Assembly: GCF_005869855.1 (NCBI RefSeq)
Contig: NZ_SZNH01000004.1
Location: forward strand, 214,578 to 274,529
From: Nostoc sp. PA-18-2419
Lineage (GTDB): Bacteria > Cyanobacteriota > Cyanobacteriia > Cyanobacteriales > Nostocaceae
Direction: 5' to 3'
DNA: 59,952 nucleotides
Position 1 is the stretch's first letter. The number at the start of each line of letters is the position of its first letter. The notes under the pieces were generated by a model, which saw only the letters and a list, made by a program, of their open reading frames with translations, was not told the DNA's origin and ran no database searches. Both the position numbers and the translations under genes were made by a program. Shown here piece after piece: positions 9,143 through 18,320 of this stretch.

Positions 9143-9844
9143 GTGCCTAATCTTTTACCCCACGACATAATTCTCGTACCTCAAGGAGCAGAATATCAAG
9201 CTGTTTGTCGCGGATTACGCAATATTACTAACTGCATCCCAACAGTATTACCCATCCCTATTGGGATGAAGCCTTTACTTCAATACCTGCAACAATCGAT
9301 AGAAAATGGACAATTTATGACTGGGTCGAGAGTGTTGCTTGTAGGTTTATGTGGCAGCTTGAGCGATCACTACACTGTTGGTGATATTGTGCTATATCAA
9401 GATTGCGTTTATCAAAGTAAACGGCAAGAATGCGATCGCACTTTTACCACACAATTACACTCAGCACTCACCACTTCCCATTCTCGATTGAATTTAGTCA
9501 AAGCTTTGACAAGCGATCGCATCATTTGGTCTGCGTCCCAAAAACGCCGTTTGGCAGAGACTTTGGCGGTTGATGTTGTTGATATGGAAGGATTTGCTGC
9601 CCTTGAATTTTTCAATGCAGTTGGGATTGCAGTGGCAATGCTGCGAGTAGTTAGCGATGATTCTCGGCACGATATCCCCGACCTCACTCCAGCAATCAAT
9701 TCTAATGGTTCCCTGCGTCCTTTGCCTTTAGCTATGGGAATGCTTCGACAACCCCTTGGTGCTACTCGGCTGATTCGAGGTTCATTAATAGGACTCAAAG
9801 TGTTAGAGCAAGTTACAAATCATCTCCTTAATATTAGTGCCTAA
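9143..9844 (+). CDS. hpnG: Nucleoside phosphorylase family protein, probable adenosylhopane nucleosidase HpnG
   Basis: This is a 233-residue member of the purine phosphorylase/MTA-SAH nucleosidase superfamily. HpnG releases adenine from adenosylhopane, the HpnH product, giving ribosylhopane. It shows VGLCGSL (the glycine-rich phosphate/ribose loop), VDMEGFAAL near residues 145-153 (the Met-Glu ribose-binding pair) and RVVSDDS (the catalytic Asp region). The start is the GTG at 9143; no in-frame ATG lies nearby upstream. hpnH and hpnA lie on the other side of the RND gene, which supports the HpnG reading over a general MTA/SAH nucleosidase. The stop codon lies in a 15-bp perfect hairpin. Confidence 0.75.
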   Translation: MPNLLPHDIILVPQGAEYQAVCRGLRNITNCIPTVLPIPIGMKPLLQYLQQSIENGQFMTGSRVLLVGLCGSLSDHYTVGDIVLYQDCVYQSKRQECDRTFTTQLHSALTTSHSRLNLVKALTSDRIIWSASQKRRLAETLAVDVVDMEGFAALEFFNAVGIAVAMLRVVSDDSRHDIPDLTPAINSNGSLRPLPLAMGMLRQPLGATRLIRGSLIGLKVLEQVTNHLLNISA

Positions 9845-9876
9845 CGCACCGCCAGATAATACGGTGCGTTAGGCAC
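9837..9876. terminator. Perfect 15-bp hairpin over the hpnG stop codon
   Basis: GTGCCTAACGCACCG at 9837-9851 pairs fully with CGGTGCGTTAGGCAC at 9862-9876 around a 10-base loop. The TAA stop is inside the left arm. No T-run follows, so it may be a factor-assisted terminator, an RNA-stabilising hairpin, or a small repetitive palindrome (a TTAACGCACC word also occurs near 16150). Confidence 0.6.
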
Positions 9877-9960
9877 AAGCCATAATACACCGTACTTAAG
9901 ATTTACTTTATAGGGGATCTAGGTTTCAGGCTTCAGTGCGTAAGTCCTGCTTTTTACTCG

Positions 9961-10212
9961 AACGTTGAGCTTTTGAACTCGGAAGTTGCACCTTTTTACT
10001 CGAACGTTGAGCTTTTGAACTCGAAAGTTGCACCTTTTTACTCGAACGTTAAGCTTCTGAACTCGAAAGTTGCACCTTTTTACTCGAACGTTGAGCTTCT
10101 CAACTCGGAAGTTGCACCTTTTTGCTCGAACGTTAAGCTTCTGAACTCGAAAGTTGCACCTTTTTACTCGAACGTTGAGCTTCTGAACTCGGAATGTTGT
10201 GCTTTTAACTCC
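9961..10212. repeat. Six-copy 42-bp tandem repeat made of 21-bp halves
   Basis: Copies begin at 9961, 10003, 10045, 10087, 10129 and 10171, exactly 42 bases apart; the last is degenerate and further diverged 21-mers follow to about 10260. Each unit is two related 21-mers that agree at about 14 of 21 positions and both end ACTCG. As 42 and 21 are multiples of three, reading frames stay open: minus strand 9919-10221 reads as heptapeptides of type CNFRVQK/LNVRVKR, and plus strand 9973-10290 is open too. Neither frame has a convincing start region, so I do not call a gene. Confidence 0.85.
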
Positions 10213-10271
10213 AACATCCAAGTTCTGAGCTTAAATGCTGCACCTCAAAAGTGCAACTACCGAGCTATTTT

Positions 10272-10745
10272 CTACAACGCTGCTTTTTGAGACTTGGGCT
10301 TTCCAGGTTTACGAGCAAATCGTTGTCCCATTTCCACAACCACTGTATCTAAACCCGCCCCTTGTCCACTAACTTTGGCATAGTTATATACCTGCAACGC
10401 GGCTGCATAAGCTTCGCTACCAACTGCAACAGCTGTATCATTCACCAACTCTTGTAACTGCGTCAACGACAACAACACCGGATACAACGCTTCAAATAAT
10501 TGAACGTCCTTCCGCATCTCTTCCAAGTCGAATGAACGCGGTAAAAACTCTGGATTCTGCGCCGCCACCTCTAATGCTTTACTAACAAAGGCGCGACTCT
10601 TATCTCCCATTTTGGGTAAAGTCTTACGCTCCTCGGAACTTAAATCAACCAGAAATGGTAACTTTTGTTTAATGGTGCTGATTGCTTGCAACACAGCATC
10701 TCTCTCTGTTTGAGACAATGTTGCGCTAATTGGGGTCGTAGACAT
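10272..10745 (-). CDS. Conserved hypothetical protein
   Basis: This 157-residue, mostly helical, soluble protein has no signal peptide or membrane helix. I do not recognise a named domain, although proteins of this look occur as short hypotheticals in Nostoc-group genomes. The middle has a charged helix region (SSEERKTLPKMGDKSRAF) and a segment LYPVLLSLTQLQELV; the tail is basic (ARKPGKPKSQKAAL). I chose the ATG at 10745 because GGAGAG lies about 10 bases upstream; a GTG three codons earlier (10754) would overlap that site. The 42-bp array begins right after its stop. Confidence 0.7.
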   Translation of the reverse strand: MSTTPISATLSQTERDAVLQAISTIKQKLPFLVDLSSEERKTLPKMGDKSRAFVSKALEVAAQNPEFLPRSFDLEEMRKDVQLFEALYPVLLSLTQLQELVNDTAVAVGSEAYAAALQVYNYAKVSGQGAGLDTVVVEMGQRFARKPGKPKSQKAAL

Positions 10746-10888
10746 AGAAATCACTCTCCGGTATGTTTCTTAAATCTAGAGTGCCCAGATATACAATTTA
10801 AATTTATATTTGCAAAGCTAAGCTAGTCATCGTCAAACAATTTCAGATTTTAGATTGAGCGACACCAGAGCAATCTCAAATCCCAAAT

Positions 10889-13231
10889 CTAAAATTTAAA
10901 ATTTCCCAACAATGACTGATTGGGTGTTAACTCAGTTGCAAAACGACTGTAAACAATTTGGGTTGGATGCCAACAAGAAAACCAATAGGAATCTTGAATA
11001 ACTTGGTAAGAACTACTCGAAGAAGGCAACTCAAACTGAACCAAACTTAAGTTATTTAACCCAACTACTTCTCGCCCTTCTTGAAACCAGCGAGATTTCC
11101 AAAACATTAGAGGTTGTAAATATCGTCTTTTAGTATTTTCTGCTCGTTTCCAAGGAGCTATAAATGATGAGATATCTGGTGTGCAGCCAGAAGCTTGAGC
11201 GGTTTGTCGAATTATCCATTCCAGCACACAATACCAATCAGGGTCAGTTAATCGCTGACGTTGGCGTAGCTGACTGCTGGGGTAGCGTTTGGCAGTAAAG
11301 GTATCGTGGTGTAATTTTTTGTCGGAAATTTCTACCATATTGGCAGGATTCACCCATCCGATCCAATATCGCAGCTTTTCTGCTAATAACCAATCTTTGA
11401 TGCGTGTATGAATTAGCCGTGTTAGCGGTTCTTCATTCTTCAGGGCACTAGAAGTTAACTGGACTAAAACCGATCGCAATTGCGAATCGGTGCGTGCATA
11501 AGACAAGCGAGCCGCAAAACTGTAATGAATATCTCCAGATAAAATAATCACTTGTTGACGTTGCTCAAACAAAGTATTGAGGAATTTTGCCAGTGCTTCA
11601 ACATTAATATTCCAAGCATCACCAACATCTGTGGAAAAAACTTTCTCTTGTTGTAAATGCCAATGGTGAACCCAATCAATCACTTGCGAACCGAATACAT
11701 TCGTGGGTGCGATCACAAATGTGGCTTGAATCTGAGTTTCTTGAGCAATTTGGCGTAAAGGCAAAACTAGTTGTTGCTTAAAGGCTTGTGGACATAACAG
11801 CATCGGTGGGGCAATCGCTTTTTGCTCGGCAGGGTAACCCCTTCTGGTGCGTGTATCCAAGACAATCACCTCATGACAATTGCTCTGGACTATGTAGTTC
11901 CAACTAAGTGCTTCTGGATGTCGAGCTAGAACAAACACAGATCCGTCTCGCACTAACATCGGTAAACCTGTGTGCGGATCGCTGGGTGGCATACCAAGAT
12001 AACGAGCGATCGCTCGATCAGCCTTTGGATCTTTCCCTTGCTCGGCTGACCAAGCTTGTACAGCAGCTAGCAGTTTTTCTCCAGATTGACCTTCTGTAAA
12101 TTGCCCAGGTGTATTGCCCCAAGCTTGAAACAGCGTGTAGGCTAATAAAGCATTTTGCACTACTCGCCGCCCTAAGGGACGCCCCAGCACTCGCAAACAC
12201 CAAGCTTGGTTCAAATTCCAGTCATCACTGACATCATGGTCATCAAAAATGGTGTAGGTGGGAATATTGGCAAGGGCACGACGCACTTTTCCCAGCGTAT
12301 AAATGAATTGTCGCAAATTCCGGACTGCCCGGTTCCAGTTTTGGATCGCTCGGCGATCGCGTTTTACTTGGTGTCCTTTGGGAAATGCGATCGGCCAGCA
12401 CACTGGCGACCACGTTAATAAATAAGTAGCGTAATACTCGCCCAAGCTCAACAGATGACTGGCAACTTTCTTCGATTTATGATGTAATCCTGCGGTCAAG
12501 CCGGCTTCATTTGTCACAACTTTCGCCCGCTCTCCGGGGGGCAGTTCCTTGGGAGTGCAGTACGTTCCACCTACAGGAAGTTGTTCTTCCCAACCCAGCA
12601 GAGCATCCCCCAGAGTAGTCGCAACCCACAGCGACGGATCTGCTACATCATCACCGTAAATTTGATCCCCAGTCAGGAATAGCTGGTGAGGACGGCGTTG
12701 AGTTTGATTTGCAGATGCTTCAATTAGGTAGTCGAGAATCGGTAAGGCATCAAGCCCAGAACCATGAGGTTTCCGACAGGAAGAATGGACAATTTGCAAA
12801 TCTTCGAGACGGCTAGGTGGTAGGGTAAAGGTTGGTTTTTGATGCTCAAAGTAGCTGATGTTAACTGTAGGGTAGGAGTTTGAGCATAATGCTTGTTGCA
12901 GGGTTTGCGGAGTCTGGTTAGCAACAGTCAACTGGAGGTCATATCCATAGATGGTATCGCTAATTAGGCAATGTCCAACTGGAGAGCGAGCGGTGACAGC
13001 AACAACGTGAAGATACTTACCCAAAGCAACAGTAGAGCGTTCCCCTTGCAATAAGCAATTTCCCAGGACTTCACCATCATTTATGGTGTGATAAACCTTG
13101 AGTTCTACCTGACAAGCTTGTTTGAGCGCCAGCCATACCGTTACTGATTCAGGTTGAGTATGTTTGAGAATTGGCCCCGCCAAAACTAACGGTAGTCTTT
13201 GGAAAAACTCTTCTCCAGCTTGGTATTTCAT
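10889..13231 (-). CDS. PhoD-like alkaline phosphatase/phosphodiesterase
   Basis: This metallophosphatase of the PhoD type is long (780 residues from the ATG at 13231). Metal-ligand motifs appear in the expected order: LFLTGDQIYGDDVAD, then IFDDHDVSDDWN, then ILSGDIHYSFAARL. PhoD-type enzymes hydrolyse phosphate mono- or diesters, often under phosphate limitation. No Tat or Sec signal peptide is evident, unlike secreted PhoD, so this one may be cytoplasmic. A TTG at 13240 would add three residues. No Pho box was confirmed upstream. The substrate is unknown. Confidence 0.85.
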   Translation of the reverse strand: MKYQAGEEFFQRLPLVLAGPILKHTQPESVTVWLALKQACQVELKVYHTINDGEVLGNCLLQGERSTVALGKYLHVVAVTARSPVGHCLISDTIYGYDLQLTVANQTPQTLQQALCSNSYPTVNISYFEHQKPTFTLPPSRLEDLQIVHSSCRKPHGSGLDALPILDYLIEASANQTQRRPHQLFLTGDQIYGDDVADPSLWVATTLGDALLGWEEQLPVGGTYCTPKELPPGERAKVVTNEAGLTAGLHHKSKKVASHLLSLGEYYATYLLTWSPVCWPIAFPKGHQVKRDRRAIQNWNRAVRNLRQFIYTLGKVRRALANIPTYTIFDDHDVSDDWNLNQAWCLRVLGRPLGRRVVQNALLAYTLFQAWGNTPGQFTEGQSGEKLLAAVQAWSAEQGKDPKADRAIARYLGMPPSDPHTGLPMLVRDGSVFVLARHPEALSWNYIVQSNCHEVIVLDTRTRRGYPAEQKAIAPPMLLCPQAFKQQLVLPLRQIAQETQIQATFVIAPTNVFGSQVIDWVHHWHLQQEKVFSTDVGDAWNINVEALAKFLNTLFEQRQQVIILSGDIHYSFAARLSYARTDSQLRSVLVQLTSSALKNEEPLTRLIHTRIKDWLLAEKLRYWIGWVNPANMVEISDKKLHHDTFTAKRYPSSQLRQRQRLTDPDWYCVLEWIIRQTAQASGCTPDISSFIAPWKRAENTKRRYLQPLMFWKSRWFQEGREVVGLNNLSLVQFELPSSSSSYQVIQDSYWFSCWHPTQIVYSRFATELTPNQSLLGNFKF

Positions 13232-13839
13232 TACAAACAATTGACATGAAAGTGCTGATGTTTTTAATGTATTGCTTTCACTTCTAGCAATTGACAGATA
13301 ATCTATTAAGGTTGATTTGCCTGATGTGATATAACTTTCCTAACTCGATTTGTGAACCCCACTTACAGTAATCCACAGATTTCTTTTTTGAGGATAGTAG
13401 TTTTACTTACTACTGTGCAATCTGGCTTTAGGACTTCTAGAGAATAAATTAACCAATTTATTTAGATGATACTTTTCTTTTTCCCCCGATGTTTGGATCG
13501 GAGGAAGCCTCGGCTCCACCTTCTCTTCCTGCTCCCTGCCTTTTTGCCTACACAGCGATTGATTATTTTTTATTTCTAAGTCCCTTTATCGTCTATGCCT
13601 AGCCCAAAACCTCGATTTGGCAATAACTACGAATAAGTTCTAGCTAAGTCAACAACTGCCAGTTGAAGCTGTTAAATTTCTCATATTTCAGTTAACTTTC
13701 CTTGAAAAAAGCTAAGTTTGTTTACTTAGGAAACAAACTCATACTTGTGTAAGTCGTAAGACCTACGAAAATTGACGTACCAACGATGGTTGGAAATTTT
13801 CACTTACAACTAGTTAAAAATACTCAAAACAGGTAAGTT
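13232..13839. other. Intergenic region with promoters and a family 1 element
   Basis: These 608 bases lie between divergent genes. They contain the inverted-repeat element at 13428-13588. The rest is AT-rich, with no supported gene. Confidence 0.5.
13428..13588. repeat. Small inverted-repeat element, family 1, copy 2
   Basis: The left end TTAGGACTTCTAGAGAATAA and the reverse complement of the right end, AAAGGGACTTAGAAATAAA, match the terminal repeats of the copies at 3484 and 44344. The interior is unrelated CT-rich sequence with no frame. It lies 250 bases upstream of the DUF4360 gene and could affect its expression. Confidence 0.55.
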
Positions 13840-14445
13840 ATGAATAATCAAAATTTACTGCAAACTTCGATGAGGTTTGCAAAAGTTTCTTTGGCTGCTG
13901 CTACATTAATGACCGCTTCTGTTGGCCCCGCCTTTGCTGCCGACAAAGTAGAAATTTTAGGTGCAGATTACGGTGGTAATGGTTGCCCTGGCGGCTCTGC
14001 TAGTGTGAGTGTCAGCCCTGACGGTCAAGAGCTAAGTATTTTATTTGATAAGTTTATGGCTATCGGAAATAACACAGCAGAAAGACGCAAAAGCTGTAAT
14101 TTGAGCATTCCGATTAAAGTACCTCAAGGCTTTCAAATTTCCCTTTACGATGCCGATTATCGGGGCTATGTTGCTCCCTCGACAATTGGCAGACTAAGAG
14201 CAGAGTACTTTTTTGCCGGTCAGCGCGGCCCTGTTTTTTCTCGGACATTTAGAGGCGAAAGTGACTACAATGTTCGAGACAAATTAGTGACTGTGGCTGA
14301 TGTCTGGTCAGCCTGTGGCGACAGTGTAAATATGCGGGTGAATGCTGCGATGACCGCCAGTGGTCAAGGGATGGCAACTGTCGATTCCTTTGACCTTGCA
14401 CACCGTGGTTTGGTTTATCACATCAAATATCGCCAGTGTCGGTAG
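13840..14445 (+). CDS. Secreted DUF4360-type protein
   Basis: This 201-residue exported protein has a clear signal peptide: a basic start, a hydrophobic stretch ending in VGPAFAAD and a likely cut after AFA near residue 33. The mature part has the DUF4360 look: GGNGCPGGS, a run of acidic and aromatic segments, RRKSCNLSIPI and SLYDADYRGY. Four cysteines (in NGCP, KSCN, SACGD and RQCR) probably form two disulfides in the periplasm or outside. The function of DUF4360 is unknown; members occur in fungi and cyanobacteria. It stands alone, with the malic enzyme gene converging downstream. Confidence 0.8.
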   Translation: MNNQNLLQTSMRFAKVSLAAATLMTASVGPAFAADKVEILGADYGGNGCPGGSASVSVSPDGQELSILFDKFMAIGNNTAERRKSCNLSIPIKVPQGFQISLYDADYRGYVAPSTIGRLRAEYFFAGQRGPVFSRTFRGESDYNVRDKLVTVADVWSACGDSVNMRVNAAMTASGQGMATVDSFDLAHRGLVYHIKYRQCR

Positions 14446-14637
14446 TTAATATCATCAAATCAGCGAAGAGTAAAACAGGCGTATGGTGGAGGATTTAAAC
14501 CCGCCACCAACGCTTCACCTTTTTCGTCAGACTTTGACCCAACGAACAAAACTGACAACTAATAACTTAAGTGTCAATTATCTAAACTCAACTCAATTGA
14601 GCTATAACTGACAGCTTGAGTTAATATTTGCAGTCGC

Positions 14638-16029
14638 TCAATTGTGAGCAATACCTTCTTGACGTGCAGCGTGTTGTACAGCAGCAGCAACCGCAGTGAC
14701 GACACGCTCATCAAAGACTGAAGGAATAATATGTTCCCGATTCAAGTCTGAAGGCTTGACCAAAGAAGCGATCGCAGTTGCAGCTTCTAAGTACATCGTA
14801 GTGGTAATTGTCTGTGCCCGACAATCCAAAGCACCACGGAATACTCCCGGAAAAGCTAAAACGTTGTTGATTTGGTTTGGATAATCACTGCGACCGGTGG
14901 CGATGACAGCAACATTTTTGTGAATTAATTCTGGCTGAATTTCGGGAATCGGATTTGCCATTGCAAACACAATTGGGTCTTTGGCCATCGATTGCACCAT
15001 CTCCGGTGTCAAAACTCCTGGTACGCTGACTCCAATAAAAACATCTGCGCCTTGCATTGCACCTGCTAAGGTACCTTGAGCTTTCACCGCAAATTCGAGT
15101 TTTTCTTGTGTCAGGTCGCTGCGGCTGCTAGAAATAATTCCTTTAGAGTCGCACATCCAGATTTTTTCTGCTCCAGCTTTCTTCAGTAAGCGAGCGATCG
15201 CTACTCCAGCAGCGCCCGCACCGTTAATCACGATGCGGATTTCTCCGATTGCTTTATGTACCAACTTCAAGGCATTAAACAAGGCTGCTAAAGTAACAAT
15301 TGCAGTCCCGTGTTGGTCGTCATGAAAAACCGGAATATCTAATTCCTGTCGCAATCTCTGCTCAATTTCAAAACAACGTGGTGCAGCAATATCTTCTAAA
15401 TTCACACCACCAAATACCGGAGCGAGATTTTTGACTGTCTGAATAATCTCATCTGTATTTTGGGTAGCCAGGCAGATGGGAAAAGCATCCAGCCCTGCAA
15501 ATTCCTTAAATAGCATCGCTTTGCCTTCCATAACTGGCAGCGCAGCAGCAGGCCCGAGATTTCCCAAACCTAAAACCGCACTACCATCTGTAACAATGGC
15601 AACAGTATTTTGTTTGATGGTTAACTTGTAAACTTCCTCTGGATCTTGAGCGATCGCAGTACAAATTCGACCGACTCCGGGTGTATACGCCATTGCTAAA
15701 TCAGACACACTTTTTAAGGGAATTCGGCTAGCAATGCTGATTTTGCCACCGCGATGCAAATTGAAGGTCCGATCATAGACACTGAGTAACTTAATATCTG
15801 GCAGTGCTTTGACTGCTTGCACAATCGTCTCCGCATGTTCGGTACTAGCAGCATCAACGGTAATATCGCGGGTAGACTCGTTGCGGCTTTGGTCGATTAA
15901 ATCAATTTGACCGATATTACCACCAGTAGTGGCGATCGCTTGGGTTAGCGACGCCAACATTCCTACGCGATTGGGAATCTGCAAGCGGATCGTCAAACTA
16001 AAACTAGAATTAGGAGTGAGGTCTGCCAT
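14638..16029 (-). CDS. NAD(P)-dependent malic enzyme with N-terminal ACT domain
   Basis: It catalyses oxidative decarboxylation of malate to pyruvate. Residues about 8-80 are an ACT-type ligand-binding domain (IPNRVGMLASLTQAIATTGG), absent from plain malic enzymes and probably allosteric. The catalytic part follows, with YTPGVGRICTAI, VTDGSAVLGLGNLGP, the metal-binding NLEDIAAPRCFEIE and the Rossmann segment INGAGAAGVAIARLL. At 463 residues it is the short bacterial form without a phosphotransacetylase domain. The ATG at 16029 is clear. It is monocistronic, with long non-coding flanks. Confidence 0.92.
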   Translation of the reverse strand: MADLTPNSSFSLTIRLQIPNRVGMLASLTQAIATTGGNIGQIDLIDQSRNESTRDITVDAASTEHAETIVQAVKALPDIKLLSVYDRTFNLHRGGKISIASRIPLKSVSDLAMAYTPGVGRICTAIAQDPEEVYKLTIKQNTVAIVTDGSAVLGLGNLGPAAALPVMEGKAMLFKEFAGLDAFPICLATQNTDEIIQTVKNLAPVFGGVNLEDIAAPRCFEIEQRLRQELDIPVFHDDQHGTAIVTLAALFNALKLVHKAIGEIRIVINGAGAAGVAIARLLKKAGAEKIWMCDSKGIISSSRSDLTQEKLEFAVKAQGTLAGAMQGADVFIGVSVPGVLTPEMVQSMAKDPIVFAMANPIPEIQPELIHKNVAVIATGRSDYPNQINNVLAFPGVFRGALDCRAQTITTTMYLEAATAIASLVKPSDLNREHIIPSVFDERVVTAVAAAVQHAARQEGIAHN

Positions 16030-17027
16030 TTTAATTTGGGATTTTAAGTTTTAAATTTTATACTGAATTGCTTGATAAAAATCTAGACAAAAGCTAAAAT
16101 ATAGTGTTTTTATCAAATCAATTTGAAATCCGTAGAGTGGGTTCACGCAGCTTAACGCACCTTCGTTAATTAGTAAAACTCTACAGAAAATATTTTTAAC
16201 TTGCCAAAATTAAGGGAGTTTTGTGGGAGAGTCAGCGCAAATCCAGGCTTTTCCTTTGTAAATCACTACTGTCCAGATTTCCTGACTTCAAGATGTATTA
16301 TGACCCACTTTTATTGCCAAACGTTGATTGTGACATCTTGATTAGCACTCCTGAAACTTGCTTTACTTGCTTTCAATATCAGCACTAATTAAAAAATCTA
16401 ATTTCCAGTGGAGTTATGATCTAAATAAGCCTTATCTATTGACTTTTTGCGTGTCCTCTATCTCCTGTGCGGTTAGCTATTTTATAATTTATCGGTGTTC
16501 AATGAAAATGCTTGATAAATTTAAAGCAGTCTGTTTGGCTAATTTAACATAAATTAATAGTTAATCTATGTAAATTGTGTCTAAGGGGCGATGCCTACGC
16601 AATTTTATCTTCAGTTTACTATAGAAATTACTATATCAAATATTACCTATTCTTTAGCATCATTTACTGAATCGAGATTTTAAATTTTACTAGCCATAAT
16701 TTATAGCAGGAGGCAGTTCGCGTAGCATGTCGAAGACAAGGCAGTTTTAGCTGTTATTGCTGGAGATAGAACTATTACTATTCCTAGCATTCATGCTTGT
16801 TATTGTGTCCTAAAAAGTGTGACTACAGCTATATATTAATTAGTTATTTTTTGATAAAAATCCAGCCCAGTTTAACTTCAGGGGAAACTCTACAGTCGCT
16901 AAATACCAACTTGCAAATAAATAATATATCTTAAGTGTGAGGTCAATTCAAAGAATTAGCAGACAAATTGATACAAACACGAGATCAACTTTCAAAAATT
17001 TATTTTTACCTCATACCTTGCCGTGAC
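16030..17027. other. Long intergenic region with no supported gene
   Basis: Nearly 1 kb of AT-rich sequence lies between the divergent malic enzyme and kinase genes. Short dispersed words occur (TTAACGCACC near 16150, TTCGCGTAGC near 16710). The 64-codon frame at 16358 shows no family features. I see no RNA gene. Confidence 0.5.
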
Positions 17028-18170
17028 ATGACTTTACAATCTTCTCGTTCTGACAAAATTCTGGTTGTTGATGACTCTCCTGATAATGTGTTTTTAATCA
17101 AAACTATTTTGGAGGAAGAAGGTTATACCATTAACACCGCAGAAAATGGTATTTCAGCATTAGCGCAATTGCAAGCATCTCCTTGTGACTTGGTGCTGTT
17201 GGATTTGATGATGCCAGGTATGGACGGATACGAAGTTACTAAATATATTCGCGGGAAGATGAAGTTATCACAATATATTCCCATACTGCTAATCACTGCC
17301 CACGATACGCCCAACGTTGCTCATGGATTAGACTTGGGTGCTGATGATTTTATCCGCAAACCAGTAACAGTAGACGAATTACTGGCAAGAGTGCGATCGC
17401 TTTTGCGTTTGAAGCGTAGTATGGATGAACGCGATGAAATAGCACGCCAGCGAGAAGATTTTGTCTCCCGCCTCACCCACGACTTACGCACTCCCTTAGT
17501 AGCAGCTGATCGGATGTTAATGCTATTTCAACAAGGCGCTTTAGGAGCATTATCACCGCAAATGCAGGAAGTAATTGCAATCATGGCTCGCAGCAATATC
17601 AACCTGCTTTCTATGGTTAATACCTTATTAGAAGTTTATCGTTTTGAAGCAGGTCGTAAAACTTTGGCACTGCAACCTATTAATTTAGCACACTTACTAC
17701 AGGAGGTAGTTGGAGAATTGACACCTCTAGCTCAAGAGAAAACACTGTCTATTAATCTGAAATTGAGTGAGGAGTTAAATACAAATACAGCACTCGGCGA
17801 TCGCTTAGAATTACATCGTTTATTCACTAATCTAATCGGCAATGCAATTAAATTTACCGAGTCTGGTTCAGTGACTATTCGTCTTACTTCTCAAACCCAG
17901 TTTGAGAAAAATAGCCAATATCAATTCTCTGGAAAATCTGATGCTGACTATATTAGTATTGAGATAGCCGATACTGGGCCGGGTGTTTCTTTTGAAGAAC
18001 AAAGCACCATCTTTGAAAGATTTCGCCAAGGCAGTCACAAGAGTTCTGGTAGTGGCTTAGGACTCTACCTTGCTCGCCGAATAATTGAAGCACATCAAGG
18101 CGTTATTTTGCTGAATTCCGAATTAGGTAAAGGTAGTAAATTTATTGTACTTTTACCCCAAAAAATATAA
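17028..18170 (+). CDS. Hybrid response regulator/sensor histidine kinase
   Basis: This 380-residue cytosolic two-component protein has an N-terminal receiver and a C-terminal kinase. The receiver has the acidic pair Asp15/Asp16, phosphoacceptor Asp59 (LVLLDLMMPGMDG) and Lys111 (RKPVT). A short linker leads to HisKA with His151 in RLTHDLRTP, then the ATPase domain with NLIGNAIKF (N box), DTGPGV (G1) and GSGLGLYLARRI (G2). There is no membrane segment or separate sensor domain, so the input is probably a phosphoryl group from another kinase or a protein partner. I prefer the ATG at 17028; the frame is open to a TTG at 16968. No cognate regulator is adjacent. Confidence 0.9.
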   Translation: MTLQSSRSDKILVVDDSPDNVFLIKTILEEEGYTINTAENGISALAQLQASPCDLVLLDLMMPGMDGYEVTKYIRGKMKLSQYIPILLITAHDTPNVAHGLDLGADDFIRKPVTVDELLARVRSLLRLKRSMDERDEIARQREDFVSRLTHDLRTPLVAADRMLMLFQQGALGALSPQMQEVIAIMARSNINLLSMVNTLLEVYRFEAGRKTLALQPINLAHLLQEVVGELTPLAQEKTLSINLKLSEELNTNTALGDRLELHRLFTNLIGNAIKFTESGSVTIRLTSQTQFEKNSQYQFSGKSDADYISIEIADTGPGVSFEEQSTIFERFRQGSHKSSGSGLGLYLARRIIEAHQGVILLNSELGKGSKFIVLLPQKI

Positions 18171-18320
18171 TAAGTCTAACAATTAAAAATTATTAATTCA
18201 TCAGTGTTTGAAATTTTTTATCAGACAAGCTTTTTGTTGGGTAGCAAAGCTGTAGGGTGTTACCACAAATATACTGAGGTAGCGCTAGGATTAAATAAGT
18301 AGTTGTTTATCGCACAAAAA

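Noticed and set aside
9919-10221. Basic heptapeptide-repeat protein on the minus strand as a called gene
   Set aside because: The frame is open only because the repeat period is a multiple of three; the opposite strand is open too and no ribosome binding site was seen. Kept as a repeat and a finding.
16358-16552. A 64-codon plus-strand frame
   Set aside because: It shows no signal peptide or domain and lies in AT-rich intergenic DNA.
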